A stretch of DNA of 64,000 bases, taken from NCBI RefSeq assembly GCF_003837865.1, contig NZ_RQIS01000012.1, positions 137,589 to 201,588 of the forward strand. Direction: 5' to 3'. The position numbers were made by a program, and so were the translations under genes. Below are positions 34,939 to 44,912 of the stretch, one piece after another. This DNA comes from Paraburkholderia dinghuensis (GTDB lineage Bacteria; Pseudomonadota; Gammaproteobacteria; Burkholderiales; Burkholderiaceae). How positions within the stretch are numbered: the first letter of the stretch is position 1; the number at the start of each line of letters is the position of its first letter. A model generated the notes under the pieces. It made no database searches, was not told the origin of the DNA, and was given only the letters and a program-made list of their open reading frames with translations.

Positions 34939-36036
34939 TTAGAACTTCGCGCGGATACCGGCGCCGTAGGTCATGCCCGACGACATGTTGTCGAAGTGGT
35001 CATACATATACGCGGCATAGACGTCGGTGCGCTTCGAGAGCGGGTAGTCGTAGCCGACTGCCGCGGTCTGGCGCGTCTGGTTCAAGCCGCCGGTGTCGCG
35101 CGAGTACGCATACGAGGCCATCGCCGTACCCGGGCCGACCGGCGCCGTCACGCCGCCCTGCACCGTGTTGACGTGCCAGCTGCCGATTTGCTGCGTGTTC
35201 GACGTGTACATGTACTGGCCGAAGAACTTCACGAACTTCAGGTCATACGACAGGCCGATCTGCCCGACGCCCTGGCTCTTCAGGCCAAGCGCCGTTACGC
35301 CATCGGCCGAGATCGTGCCGATGTCGCCCGGCGTGTTGTTGAAGTTCACGTACTGATAGACAGCCGTCGCGGCGAAGGGGCCGTGGAAGTACAAGCCCTG
35401 CACGCTCCACTTCTTCGCGCCGTTCTCGCCGGCCTGGTTGCCGAACGCATACATCGCCGAACCCGAGAGGCCGTTGAAGTCAGGCGTCGAGTACTGGACG
35501 GCGTTGTTCCAGCCCGAGTCGCCCACCACGCCCTGGTCGGTCGTGTAGGTGGGGAACGTCGAGAGGCCGAGGTACACGTGGTACACCATCGGCGAGAACG
35601 TGTACGAATCAATGAACGGGTTGAACAGGATCGACGAGACGAACAGCTGCGTGGTCAGGCGGCCCGCCGTGAGCGTGCCGTACGGCGTCTCGAGGCCGAC
35701 ATAGGAGTTGCGGGCGAAGAACGTGTCGCCCTGGAAGCGGCCGAACTGGCCGTTCTGCGGACGGAAGAAGCTTTCGAGGGTGAAGATCGCCTTGTAGCCG
35801 CCGCCGAGATCCTCGGAGCCTTTCAGGCCCCAGTAAGACGTCGACATGCCGCCGCCGCCGACACCCACCGATGCATTGTCGCCCGGAAATTTCGTGACCC
35901 CGGCCCACGCGTCGACCTGACCGTAGAGCTGGACGCTCGACTGTGCAAACGCCGATGACGAGGCAGCAGCAAGAACGGCGGCGAGTGCACTCGCCTTCAG
36001 GGTGGTGCGCAGCGCGCGGCTAAAGGTTGTTTTCAT
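34939..36036 (-). CDS. Outer-membrane general porin (OmpC/Omp38-like)
   Basis: A 365-residue trimeric beta-barrel porin of the Burkholderia OpcP/Omp38 type, admitting small hydrophilic solutes. The signal peptide ends SSSAFAQSSV. The mature chain begins VQLYGQVDAWAGVT. GLKGSEDLGGGYKAIFTLES, SYVGLETPYGTLTAGR (loop 3 region) and the terminal YGAGIRAKF with the C-terminal Phe needed for BAM recognition are all typical. The ATG at 36036 begins the signal peptide; an upstream extension is untranslated leader. Monocistronic, with its own terminator. Confidence 0.93.
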   Translation of the reverse strand: MKTTFSRALRTTLKASALAAVLAAASSSAFAQSSVQLYGQVDAWAGVTKFPGDNASVGVGGGGMSTSYWGLKGSEDLGGGYKAIFTLESFFRPQNGQFGRFQGDTFFARNSYVGLETPYGTLTAGRLTTQLFVSSILFNPFIDSYTFSPMVYHVYLGLSTFPTYTTDQGVVGDSGWNNAVQYSTPDFNGLSGSAMYAFGNQAGENGAKKWSVQGLYFHGPFAATAVYQYVNFNNTPGDIGTISADGVTALGLKSQGVGQIGLSYDLKFVKFFGQYMYTSNTQQIGSWHVNTVQGGVTAPVGPGTAMASYAYSRDTGGLNQTRQTAAVGYDYPLSKRTDVYAAYMYDHFDNMSSGMTYGAGIRAKF

Positions 36037-36648
36037 GAAATCTCCACACTTTTGCAAAATAAAAACGGGGCTTGGCGGCGGATGACGCTCGCGCAAACCA
36101 TTTATTGTTTTTCGTCGTTCGCAGGCGTGGCCGTTTCCGGGCCTTGGGCATTGGGCGCGAGGCCCGGCCACCTTCGCGGACCGGCTGCGCGACCAAATAT
36201 CTCGCTGCCGTTACCGGTATGTCAGGAAGGGTATTGCCGTCCACGCGGGCCACAGCGGCCGCGTGGCGGCCTCATTGCGCTGCGCTGCAACGCACCACCT
36301 TTTCGGGCATTTGAGCCGCTTCTGCGCGGTTTTTCCCGAGCGCCCCGGACTGCGATTGACGCACCGCCAAAACGAAGCCGAGATTTGATGATGAAAGGGT
36401 TGTGTATGACGAGCGATTTTTCAAAAAGTGTGGTGTCCGCGCGTCAGATCGGGCCGATTCGCGCCGGGGACTTGCGAATCGCTGGGCAAGGGGAGGGAGT
36501 TCGATGCGCGCGCAACGGGACGCGCCGCTAGAAGGAGGAAATCGACGGAAGGTTATTGATGCGGCGGCCGACGCGCGGCCGGGCGCTTATGCCAGGTGCC
36601 TATGCCGGGCGATGGCAGCCAGCGCCGGGCCCAAAGCGCCAGTGAGCG
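36037..36648. other. Porin upstream region
   Basis: About 610 bp between the porin start and the stop of the next leftward gene. It must contain the porin promoter. Small open frames have no motifs or ribosome sites and none is called. Confidence 0.4.
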
Positions 36649-37224
36649 CTAGTTGCGATAGGGGGACGGCATCGGCGGACGTGGCACTTCACCGCCGCCG
36701 CGCGGTACAGGCCGGAATGAGCCGCGCTCCTCGTTGTAGCGCGCCACGTCTTCGCGGATCGAACCCGCCCGCACCGGCGAGTCTGCCGGCGGATGCGGTA
36801 CCGGACGCATCGGCTCGCTGACCGGTGTGATCGGCCCGTTGCGGTAGATGCCATAGCCGCCGCCCGTCGCGCGATCCGGCTGGCCATTCACCCTTCCGGC
36901 GCTTCGGCCGCCGCGCTCGCGCAAGCCGCCCTGGTCGGCGACATGCATCGGTCCCGCGGCGTAGCGGCCCGAGCCGCCGCCATAGGCCGCCTCACGGCGC
37001 GTGGGAGCCGGCTCACGCGCGCCCCAGGCGCCGCGCTCGCGGCCCGCCCACGGCATGCCGCCGCGCCCTGCGCCGCCGGACGACGGGCTCGCCATCGGCG
37101 TCCGTTGAAAGCCGCCGCCCGCGTGCGCCGACGAATACGCAGGCTGCGCGTGGGCAAGCGCGACGAGCGCCATCAATCCGGCCCCGAAGACCCACCGTCC
37201 CATTCGTGACAAACCTGCGTGCAT
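36649..37224 (-). CDS. Secreted Gly/Arg/Pro-rich protein of unknown function
   Basis: A 191-residue protein with a signal peptide (hydrophobic stretch about 10-25, ending LAHAQPAY). The mature chain is low-complexity, rich in Gly, Arg, Pro and Ser, with no predicted enzyme motif. The conserved-looking end is SIREDVARYNEERGSFRPVPR followed by PPMPSPYRN. Related Burkholderia proteins are annotated as hypothetical or peptide-binding. An alternative ATG at 37203 would also leave a signal peptide. It has no obvious partner genes. Confidence 0.65.
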   Translation of the reverse strand: MHAGLSRMGRWVFGAGLMALVALAHAQPAYSSAHAGGGFQRTPMASPSSGGAGRGGMPWAGRERGAWGAREPAPTRREAAYGGGSGRYAAGPMHVADQGGLRERGGRSAGRVNGQPDRATGGGYGIYRNGPITPVSEPMRPVPHPPADSPVRAGSIREDVARYNEERGSFRPVPRGGGEVPRPPMPSPYRN

Positions 37225-37743
37225 TGTGTCGATCGTCCGCCCGACGTTCCGCCTGAAGGTCCGCCACTCGGGCTGTGGCGGGGCCTGTCCTGAAGCGGGT
37301 ACTCGCGTGGTGCGCAGCGATTGCCACCGCGACGGACCCGAGCGCCCTTTGACGGTAATTTATGGGCGCCCCGGATGGGTGTCGAGCCAAAAGATGTTAT
37401 GCCGCCAGTAGGGTTGTAACGCCATGTTACTGCACGGTTTTTCTGGCTTCGGAGCGCCGTCGGACAAGGCTCTGCGAGCCGGTCCGATTGATGCCCGTGC
37501 AACAGTTGCCGGACGGGTGCCGCACGCGTGCCGAGGTGTGTCGAGCGAGTGCGACCGCACGAAGCCGCCGGACCATCGCCGCATCCGGATCATGCGTTAG
37601 TATCATTAATCAATTCTTCAAATGAATTTGCTTTTTCAATAGGCTTGCGGGGACAATTGCGTTTTCGATGACCGCGGCGCACGACCTGTCGCCGCATAGC
37701 AACCCGCGCCGCACCGCGCCGATGCGCACCTGAGATTGCCCAG
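37225..37743. other. Intergenic region between divergent genes
   Basis: About 520 bp. The part near 37590-37640 is AT-rich and could hold a promoter for the BASS transporter gene. No gene, operator or RNA was recognised. Confidence 0.4.
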
Positions 37744-38790
37744 ATGGCCCGTCCGAAATTCATCCCCGATAACTTCACCCTGTGCCTCATCGGCGCGGTG
37801 ATCCTCGCAAGCCTTTTCCCCGTGCATGGCCAGGCCGCCACGGCCTTCAACTGGCTGACCAACTTCGCCGTGGGCCTGCTGTTCTTCCTGCACGGCGCGA
37901 AGCTCTCGCGCGAAGCGATCATCGCGGGCGCGACGCACTGGCGCCTCCACCTTGTCGTGCTGGCGAGCACCTTCGTCGTCTTCCCGCTGCTTGGCCTCGC
38001 GCTCAAGCCCGTGCTTTCGCCGCTTGTCACGCCGGCGCTCTACGCGGGCGTGCTGTTCCTCTGCACGCTGCCCTCGACTGTCCAGTCGTCGATCGCCTTC
38101 ACATCGATTGCGCGCGGCAATGTGCCTGCCGCGGTCTGCAGCGCATCGGCGTCGAGCCTGATCGGCATCTTCGTCACGCCCGCGCTCGTGAGCCTCCTCA
38201 TCACGAACCAGGCCGCGAGCGGCGGCTCGGCGTGGCACACGATCTGGAACATCGTGCTGCAACTGCTCGTGCCCTTCATCGCAGGGCAACTGCTGCGCCC
38301 TGTGATCGGCCGGTGGATCGAGCGCAATCGCGGCATGCTCAAGTTCGTCGATCAGGGCTCGATCCTGCTCGTCGTCTTCGGCGCATTCAGCGAGTCCGTC
38401 AACGAAGGCCTCTGGCACCACATTCCGATTTCCGCGCTGGCCGGGATCATCGTCGTGAGTGCATTGCTGCTCGCGCTCGCGCTCGGCATCACGATATTCA
38501 CCAGCAAGAAGCTCGGTTTCTCGCGAGCCGACCAGATCACGATCATCTTCTGCGGCTCCAAGAAAAGCCTCGCGGCCGGGGTGCCGATGGCGAAGGTGAT
38601 TTTTGCGTCGAGCGCGGTAGGTGCGGTCGTGCTGCCGCTCATGTTGTTCCACCAGATCCAGCTGATGGTTTGCGCCGCGCTCGCGCAGCACTGGGGCGCG
38701 CGCGACATGAGCGGCGAGCGCGACGCGCACGCAGGCGACGAATCGCGCGCGGGTGGCACTAAGCGCACGGCGGCTGCGGTGCGGCGTTAA
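37744..38790 (+). CDS. Bile acid:sodium symporter family (BASS) transporter
   Basis: A 348-residue inner-membrane protein of the SBF-like/YfeH group with about ten helices. Motifs include NFAVGLLFFLHGAKLSREA, LFLCTLPSTVQSSIAFTSIARGN (sodium/substrate crossover) and IIFCGSKKSLAAGVPMAK (second crossover). The C-terminal tail from about residue 320 is hydrophilic. The family imports organic anions with Na+; the substrate here is unknown. It stands alone between a secreted protein and a c-di-GMP gene. Confidence 0.88.
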   Translation: MARPKFIPDNFTLCLIGAVILASLFPVHGQAATAFNWLTNFAVGLLFFLHGAKLSREAIIAGATHWRLHLVVLASTFVVFPLLGLALKPVLSPLVTPALYAGVLFLCTLPSTVQSSIAFTSIARGNVPAAVCSASASSLIGIFVTPALVSLLITNQAASGGSAWHTIWNIVLQLLVPFIAGQLLRPVIGRWIERNRGMLKFVDQGSILLVVFGAFSESVNEGLWHHIPISALAGIIVVSALLLALALGITIFTSKKLGFSRADQITIIFCGSKKSLAAGVPMAKVIFASSAVGAVVLPLMLFHQIQLMVCAALAQHWGARDMSGERDAHAGDESRAGGTKRTAAAVRR

Positions 38791-39025
38791 ACCGCGCAGG
38801 AGATTTGCGCCGCCCGGGGCGGGCGGCGCGCGATCTTGGGCTTTCGCCCTCCTGCCTCTTGCCCCTGCCTTTCACGAAGCAAAGCTTCGCCACCACAGCC
38901 ATTCCCGGCATGTCGCCCGTTGCTTAGCCTCGCTAACGATTGCGCGCCCCTGTCACCAAAAATTCACTTAATTGTCGGCCGTTGTTGCCGTTAAGCGTGT
39001 CGTTACTGCCTGTAATGGCTCGCTT

Positions 39026-40867
39026 ATGTCTGTTCGCGCATCCTCATCCTCCATCCCGCCTGGCATCGCAGATCTGATCGCACGGTGCAATCTGCGCGCC
39101 GTATTCCAGCCGATCGTCGATTTCGCGGACGGTGCGATCCTCGGCTACGAGGGCCTGATTCGCGGCCCCGCCGGATCGCCGCTCGAATCGCCCGCTGCAC
39201 TCTTCGCGCGCGCGCACGAAGAGCGCTGCACGACTGCGCTCGAACACGCGGCGGCGCGCGTCTGCATCGACGCTTTCGTGAGGTTTGACGGCCAGGGCAA
39301 GCTCTTCCTGAACTTCAGCGCCGACGCCCTGCGCGAACTCACCGCGTCCGGCCGCGACACGTTCGCCCTCTTCGACGGCACGCTCGACGCCCGCCGCGTC
39401 GTGGTCGAACTCACCGAGCAGAGCGCCATCGACGACAGCAACGACTTCACCCCCGTCGTCGATGCCCTGCGCTCGGCCGGCGCGCAATTCGCGCTCGATG
39501 ACTACGGCACCGCGAACTCGAGCCTGAACCTGTGGGTGCGCCTGCATCCCGACATCGTAAAGATCGACCGCTTCTTCATCGACGGCATCGCGAAGCATTC
39601 GCTCAAGTTCGAAGCCGTGCGCGCGATGCAGCACTTCGCGCAGGCGAGCGGTGCGCGGATCGTCGCCGAGGGCATCGAATGCGAAGCCGATCTGATCGTG
39701 CTGCGCGACATGGGCATCGGCAGCGGGCAGGGATATTTCTTCGGCCGCCCCGAGACGCGTCCCGCGCTCGCGCTCGCGCACGACGCAAGTGAAGCGATCC
39801 GCGCCGGTCACATCGCCGTCTTTCCCGAAGCCGCGCGCCGCGCCGCGACGGTGCAATCGGGCAGTGGCTCGCCGGCGGCGAAGATGATGGTTCACGCACC
39901 GACGCTGCCGCGCCACGCCACCAACAACGACGTTCTCCAGGTCTTCAACCGCGAGCCCGAGCTGCATGCGCTCGCCGTGGTCGAGGGCGAAACGCCGGTC
40001 GCGCTCATCAACCGCCGCGCGTTCATGGATCGCTATGCGCTGCCCTATCACCGCGAGCTGTTCGGCAAGAAGGCGTGCATGCAGTTCGCGAACGCGTCGC
40101 CGGTGCTGATCGAGCAGTCGATGACCGTCGAGCAGATGGCGACGCTGCTCGCGAGCGACGACCAGCGCTATCTCGCCGACGGCTTCGTTATCACCGACAA
40201 CGGCCGCTACGCGGGCCTCGGCACCGGCGAGAGCCTCGTGCGGGCGGTGACCGAGGTGCGCATCCAGGCCGCGCGCTACGCGAATCCGCTCACGTTCCTG
40301 CCGGGCAACATTCCGATCAGTTCGCACATCGAGCGGCTGCTCTCGAACGATGCAGGCTTTTACGCTTGCTACGTCGACCTGAACCAGTTCAAGCCGTTCA
40401 ACGATCAATACGGGTACTGGCAGGGCGACGAAGTGCTGAAGTTCGCCGCGACCGTGCTCGCCGACGCCTGCGACCCGACGCGCGATTTCCTCGGCCACGT
40501 GGGCGGCGACGACTTCCTGATCCTGTTCCAGAGCGAGACTTGGCTCGAACGCGCGCAACGCGCGATCGATACGTTCAACGCGGGCGCGCAGCGCTTTTAC
40601 GCGCCTGCGGACCGGCTCGCGGGTGGCATCGAAGGCGAGGACCGCCAGGGCAATCGCGTGTTCTTCGGCTTCGTGACGATGGCGATCGGCTGCGTGCATA
40701 TCGCGCCTGGCAGCGGCGGGCGACACACCAGCGAGGCGATCGCGTCGCTCGCGGCCTTCGCCAAGCGCCAGGCGAAGCAGGAAGCGGCGGGCCTCGTCGT
40801 GATCGACGGCAGCGACAGCGCGGCGCTGCTGCCTGTGCACGGCGAACCCGCGTCGTCTGCGGGCTGA
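39026..40867 (+). CDS. EAL-CBS-GGDEF cyclic-di-GMP signalling protein
   Basis: A 613-residue cytoplasmic protein with EAL first (about 15-255), a CBS-pair region (about 275-400), then GGDEF (about 420-585). The EAL site seems complete: E42 (YEGLIRG), N97, E129, D158-D159 (LDDYG), K179, E215 and Q235 (GQGYFFGRP), so c-di-GMP phosphodiesterase activity is expected. The GGDEF signature is GGDDF (493-497), which can still be active. The CBS pair may sense nucleotides. The ATG at 39026 is chosen; a TTG at 38972 also opens the frame. No partner genes. Confidence 0.88.
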   Translation: MSVRASSSSIPPGIADLIARCNLRAVFQPIVDFADGAILGYEGLIRGPAGSPLESPAALFARAHEERCTTALEHAAARVCIDAFVRFDGQGKLFLNFSADALRELTASGRDTFALFDGTLDARRVVVELTEQSAIDDSNDFTPVVDALRSAGAQFALDDYGTANSSLNLWVRLHPDIVKIDRFFIDGIAKHSLKFEAVRAMQHFAQASGARIVAEGIECEADLIVLRDMGIGSGQGYFFGRPETRPALALAHDASEAIRAGHIAVFPEAARRAATVQSGSGSPAAKMMVHAPTLPRHATNNDVLQVFNREPELHALAVVEGETPVALINRRAFMDRYALPYHRELFGKKACMQFANASPVLIEQSMTVEQMATLLASDDQRYLADGFVITDNGRYAGLGTGESLVRAVTEVRIQAARYANPLTFLPGNIPISSHIERLLSNDAGFYACYVDLNQFKPFNDQYGYWQGDEVLKFAATVLADACDPTRDFLGHVGGDDFLILFQSETWLERAQRAIDTFNAGAQRFYAPADRLAGGIEGEDRQGNRVFFGFVTMAIGCVHIAPGSGGRHTSEAIASLAAFAKRQAKQEAAGLVVIDGSDSAALLPVHGEPASSAG

Positions 40868-41246
40868 CGCCCGCTTTTTCTCTTTCCAGCGGCACGCGCC
40901 GCTCGGCACGGATGGGGCGCTATGGCGGCACCCTGCGCATCGGCACGCCTTCGGACCTTCACGCGATGGCGGACGGTGCATGCCGCCGCTACCGTTGCAC
41001 CGCGAAGCAGCCAACGCGCCGTTCACTCGATCTGCGATGCGCGGTCTCGTGCCTCCGAACTGGTCAACAACCTTTGTTTCGTCGTTTTTACTAAACGTTT
41101 AATTGCGCGTTTATCGCTTCCGTTTCTGGTATTTACGGGCGTAACCGAAGCGCAACGAAGGCTGTTTAGCCAGATTTTTACTATACAATCGCCCCGATAT
41201 CAGACGAACACCACGCGGCGCCGTGGCGCGCCGCCAGCCGGGAGCC
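40868..41246. promoter_or_regulatory. Promoter region of the lacI-AGE-pfkB operon
   Basis: About 380 bp, AT-rich near 41075-41190. It contains the LacI-type operator at 41092-41101 and TATACAAT at 41181-41188 as a likely -10. A matching -35 is not clear. Confidence 0.5.
41092..41101. promoter_or_regulatory. LacI/GalR-type operator
   Basis: TAAACGTTTA, a perfect palindrome with the central CG typical of LacI/GalR sites, lies about 150 bp before the LacI-family gene. Autoregulation of the operon is inferred. Confidence 0.65.
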
Positions 41247-42407
41247 ATGGGGACAACCATTCGCGACGTCGCGCAGGCAGCCAACGTGTCGATCGGCACG
41301 GTTTCACGCGCGCTCAAAAACCAGTCGGGCCTCTCCGAGTCCACGCGAGCGCGCATCGTCGAAGTCGCGCGCGCGCTCGGCTACGATTGCGCCCAGCTGC
41401 GCCCGCGCATCCGCCGGCTCACGTTCCTGCTGCACCGCCAGCACAACAACTTCGCTGCAAGCCCGTTCTTCTCGCACGTGCTGCACGGCGTCGAGGACGC
41501 TTGCCGCGAACACGGCATCGTGCCCGCGCTGCTCACCGCCGGCCCCGCCGACGACACCATCCGCCAGCTTCGCCTGCACGCACCCGACGCGATCGCCGTG
41601 GCAGGCTTCGTCGAACCGGAGACGCTCGGTGCGCTCGTCGCGCTGCAGCGGCCACTCGTGCTGATCGACCTGTGGGCGCCGGATCTGCGCTCGGTGAACA
41701 TCGACAACGTCGCGGGCGCCACGCTCGCGATGAATCACCTGTTCGCAATGGGGCGCCGGCGCGTGGCGTTCATCGGCGGATCGCTCGCGCACTTCAGCAT
41801 CGCGCAGCGCGCGCTCGGCTACCGACGCGCGTTCTTCGAAGCGGGGCTCCTGTTCGATCCATCGCTCGAAGTGACGATCGACGCCGGGCTCGACCCCGAT
41901 ACCGGTGCCGCGCGCGCGATGGCGCACTTACTCGACGAGACGCGCGGTGCAGCACCCGACGCCGTGTTCGCCTACAACGACGCCGCCGCGCTCGCCGCGA
42001 TGCGCGTGTGCCAGTCGCGCGGCCTGCGCGTGCCGGAGGACATCGCGATCATCGGTTTCGACGACATTGCGGGTGCTGCCCATGCGGTGCCGTCGCTCTC
42101 GACGATCGCCGTCGACAAGGAAACGCTCGGGCGGCGCGGGGTAGAGTTGCTGCTCGAAGAAGCGCCCAGCGTCACCGAAATTTTCCTGCCGGTGCAACTG
42201 ATCGCACGCGGCAGCACGACAGCAAAGGTACTCCCGGCTACCGAGGGCACGCGTACCACGCAACCTGATTTGCGAATGACCGACCACCCGAGCGCGCCGA
42301 ACGCCGCCCTCACCTGCGCCGACGCAGACGACGCAATTGCCGAAGACACCGCCGCCGCACGGGCCACGCGCGGCACCGCAGCGCGTGCCGCGCTGAAACC
42401 ACGCTAA
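41247..42407 (+). CDS. LacI-family transcriptional regulator
   Basis: A 386-residue sugar-responsive repressor. The HTH is canonical: TIRDVAQAANVSIGTVSRALKNQSGLSESTRARI, followed by a hinge helix (VEVARALGYD). The periplasmic-binding-like core shows VNIDNVAGATLAMNHLF, RRVAFIGGS and PDAVFAYNDAAALAAM, then VPEDIAIIGFDDI. The C-terminal about 50 residues are a poorly conserved Ala-rich tail. GGGAG precedes the ATG at 41247; a start at 41223 is possible but adds only eight residues. It heads an operon with an AGE-type isomerase and a PfkB kinase, so the inducer is likely a hexose. Confidence 0.92.
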   Translation: MGTTIRDVAQAANVSIGTVSRALKNQSGLSESTRARIVEVARALGYDCAQLRPRIRRLTFLLHRQHNNFAASPFFSHVLHGVEDACREHGIVPALLTAGPADDTIRQLRLHAPDAIAVAGFVEPETLGALVALQRPLVLIDLWAPDLRSVNIDNVAGATLAMNHLFAMGRRRVAFIGGSLAHFSIAQRALGYRRAFFEAGLLFDPSLEVTIDAGLDPDTGAARAMAHLLDETRGAAPDAVFAYNDAAALAAMRVCQSRGLRVPEDIAIIGFDDIAGAAHAVPSLSTIAVDKETLGRRGVELLLEEAPSVTEIFLPVQLIARGSTTAKVLPATEGTRTTQPDLRMTDHPSAPNAALTCADADDAIAEDTAAARATRGTAARAALKPR

Positions 42408-42425
42408 CGCCATGATGAGAACGCC

Positions 42426-43772
42426 ATGACGAAGCTCACCAAGACCGCCGCTGTCACCCAACCCGAAGCGCACTCGCCGCAAGCGGGCGTGCCGCCAGTC
42501 GCCAGTTTCCGCGACCGCGCGTTCCTGCTCTCGCACGTGAAGGACACGCTGCGCTTTTACGCGCCCAACGTGTTCGACGCATCGGGCGGTTTTCACCACT
42601 ACTTCCGCGACGACGGCACCGTCTACAACGCGCACTCGCGGCATCTGGTGAGCAGTTGCCGTTTCGTCTTCAACTATGCGATGGCGTATCGCGAGTTCGG
42701 CGACGCGCAGTATCTCGAGTACGCACGCCACGGCCTGCAGTTCCTGCGCGACGCGCACTGGGATCCGCAGCACGAAGGCTATGACTGGGAGATCGACTGG
42801 CGCGACGGCAAGAAGCGCACGCTCGACGCCACGCGTCACTGCTACGGCCTCGCGTTCGTGCTGCTCGCGTACTCGCACGCGGCGATGGCGGGTATCGAAG
42901 AAGCGCGCCCGATGATCGGCGCGACGTTCGAGTTGATGGACCACCGCTTCTGGGATGCCGCCGCGGGCCTCTACGCCGACGAAGCGAGCGCCGACTGGGT
43001 CGTATCGAGCTATCGCGGCCAGAATGCGAACATGCACACGACGGAAGCGCTGCTCGCCGCGTATGAGGCGACCGGCCACCTCGTCTATCTCGACCGCGCC
43101 GAGCGTCTCGCGTCGAACCTCACGCTGCGCCAGGCGAAGCTCTCTAACGGCCTCGTATGGGAGCACTATCACGCGGACTGGTCGGTGGACTGGCACTACA
43201 ACGAAGAGGACAGTTCGAACATCTTCCGTCCGTGGGGATTCCAGCCGGGACACCAGACCGAGTGGGCGAAGCTGCTGTTGATCCTCGAGCGCCATCGTCC
43301 GCTGCCGTGGCTGTTGCCGCGCGCGATCGAACTGTTCGACGCCGCCATGGCGCGCGCGTGGGACAACGATCACGGTGGGCTCTACTACGGTTTCGGCACG
43401 GACGGAACGGTCTGCGATCACGACAAGTACTTCTGGGTGCAGGCCGAAACCTTCGCTACGGCCGCGCTGCTCGCGAAACGCACGGGCAACGAGCGCTTCT
43501 GGGACTGGTATGACGAACTCTGGCGCTACAGCTGGACGTATTTCGTCGATCACCGCTACGGCGCGTGGTACCGCATCCTCACCTGCGACAACCGCAAGTA
43601 CGGCGACGAAAAGAGCCCTGCGGGCAAGACCGACTATCACACGATGGGCGCGTGCTACGAGACGCTCAACGCACTGCCGGGGCGCGGCATGGCGCCGGTC
43701 CTCGGCCGCCGCGCCGCGTTCGCACAAGCGTCCGGCGCTGACGACGCCCGACATGAGGGAGCCACACCATGA
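42426..43772 (+). CDS. AGE-family sugar isomerase/epimerase (D-mannose isomerase-like)
   Basis: A 448-residue (alpha/alpha)6-barrel of the N-acylglucosamine 2-epimerase family. Motifs are FHHYFRDDGTVYNAHSRHLVSSCRFVFNYAMAY, RHCYGLAFVLLAYSHA, NANMHTTEALLAAYEATG, WGFQPGHQTEWAKLLLIL with the catalytic-type His, and KTDYHTMGACYETL with the second His. RHL, HTTEA and GHQ-EW are the family hallmarks. D-mannose isomerase (mannose to fructose) is the best guess because a fructokinase-like gene overlaps its end by 4 bp. Cellobiose or N-acetylglucosamine epimerase cannot be excluded. Confidence 0.85.
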   Translation: MTKLTKTAAVTQPEAHSPQAGVPPVASFRDRAFLLSHVKDTLRFYAPNVFDASGGFHHYFRDDGTVYNAHSRHLVSSCRFVFNYAMAYREFGDAQYLEYARHGLQFLRDAHWDPQHEGYDWEIDWRDGKKRTLDATRHCYGLAFVLLAYSHAAMAGIEEARPMIGATFELMDHRFWDAAAGLYADEASADWVVSSYRGQNANMHTTEALLAAYEATGHLVYLDRAERLASNLTLRQAKLSNGLVWEHYHADWSVDWHYNEEDSSNIFRPWGFQPGHQTEWAKLLLILERHRPLPWLLPRAIELFDAAMARAWDNDHGGLYYGFGTDGTVCDHDKYFWVQAETFATAALLAKRTGNERFWDWYDELWRYSWTYFVDHRYGAWYRILTCDNRKYGDEKSPAGKTDYHTMGACYETLNALPGRGMAPVLGRRAAFAQASGADDARHEGATP

Positions 43773-44731
43773 GCACCTGCAACACGGGCCCCGACTTCTC
43801 GTCGGGCTTCCCGGCCTTCATCTCGGCCGGCGACATCCTCACCGATCTCGTGCGCGTCGCCGCGCCGGACGGCACGCCACTCCAGGCCGATTCGCAATGG
43901 CGCGCGCATCCAGGCGGCGCGGGCTGGAACGTCGCGCGCGCGGTCGCCCGGCTCGGTCTGCCGACCGCGTGCGCCGGCGCACTCGGCACCGACAATTTCT
44001 CCGACGAACTCTGGAACGCGAGCGTCGCCGCAGGCCTCGACATGCGCTTCATGCAGCGCGTCGAGCGTCCTCCGCTGCTCGCGATCGTGCATCAGACGCA
44101 TCCGCCCGCGTACTACTTCATCGGCGAGCAGAGCGCGGACCTCGCATTCGATCCCGCGAAACTGCCGGCTGGCTGGCGCGCGCAAGCGAAGTGGGCGCAC
44201 TTCGGCTGCATCAGCCTCGTGCGTCAGCCGCTCGGAGAAACGCTCGCGACGCTCGCCGCCGAGCTGCGCGACGCGGGCGTCAAGATCAGCTTCGATCCGA
44301 ACTACCGCAATCTGATGGCACACGGCTACGAGCCGATCCTGCGCCGCATGGCAGCGCTCGCGGACCTCATCAAGGTCTCCGACGAAGACCTTCACATGCT
44401 GTTCCCGGGTCACAGCGAAGCCGAAGCGATCGACGCCATGCGCGCGCTCAATCCGGCGGCCACGCTGCTCGTGACGCGTGGTGCGCATCCGGCGACGCTC
44501 TACGCCGCAGGCGAAGTCATCGAAGCCGCGCCGCCGCGCGTCGAGGTGGCGGACACGGTAGGCGCGGGCGATGCGTCGATCGGCGGGCTGCTTTTCAGCC
44601 TCATGAGCGCGCCGCGGCGCACATGGCGCCAGCATCTCGACTTCGCGCTGGCAGCGGGCGCAGCGGCCTGCCGTCGACCGGGCGCGCATTCGCCGACGCT
44701 CGACGAAGTGGTCGCGCTGCTCGCCGATTGA
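43769..44731 (+). CDS. PfkB-family carbohydrate kinase (fructokinase-like)
   Basis: A 320-residue ribokinase-fold sugar kinase. Features are HPGGAGWNVARAVARLG (substrate-binding GG signature), SFDPNYRNLM, VSDEDL, LVTRGAHPATLY, and the catalytic DTVGAGDASIGGLLF where the conserved GAGD Asp is the base. The start overlaps the AGE stop (ATGA), showing coupling. Functional reading of the operon: the isomerase makes fructose, this kinase makes fructose 6-phosphate, and the LacI protein controls both. Sugar specificity is inferred from context. Confidence 0.88.
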   Translation: MSTCNTGPDFSSGFPAFISAGDILTDLVRVAAPDGTPLQADSQWRAHPGGAGWNVARAVARLGLPTACAGALGTDNFSDELWNASVAAGLDMRFMQRVERPPLLAIVHQTHPPAYYFIGEQSADLAFDPAKLPAGWRAQAKWAHFGCISLVRQPLGETLATLAAELRDAGVKISFDPNYRNLMAHGYEPILRRMAALADLIKVSDEDLHMLFPGHSEAEAIDAMRALNPAATLLVTRGAHPATLYAAGEVIEAAPPRVEVADTVGAGDASIGGLLFSLMSAPRRTWRQHLDFALAAGAAACRRPGAHSPTLDEVVALLAD

Positions 44732-44912
44732 GGGCGCAGAGAGCTGCCCCATCGTCTGAGCCACGTCACGCCGCGCGTGACACGAAAGTGAAGCCCCGCT
44801 GACACATCCGTGCCCCGCAGTCGCGCGGGCAACGTGCTAGCATGGAAATTCCTTTCCGGCACCGTACGCTGCGCTGCGCCGGGACGGCGTTTCCTTCCAC
44901 CAGGAGCACGCT

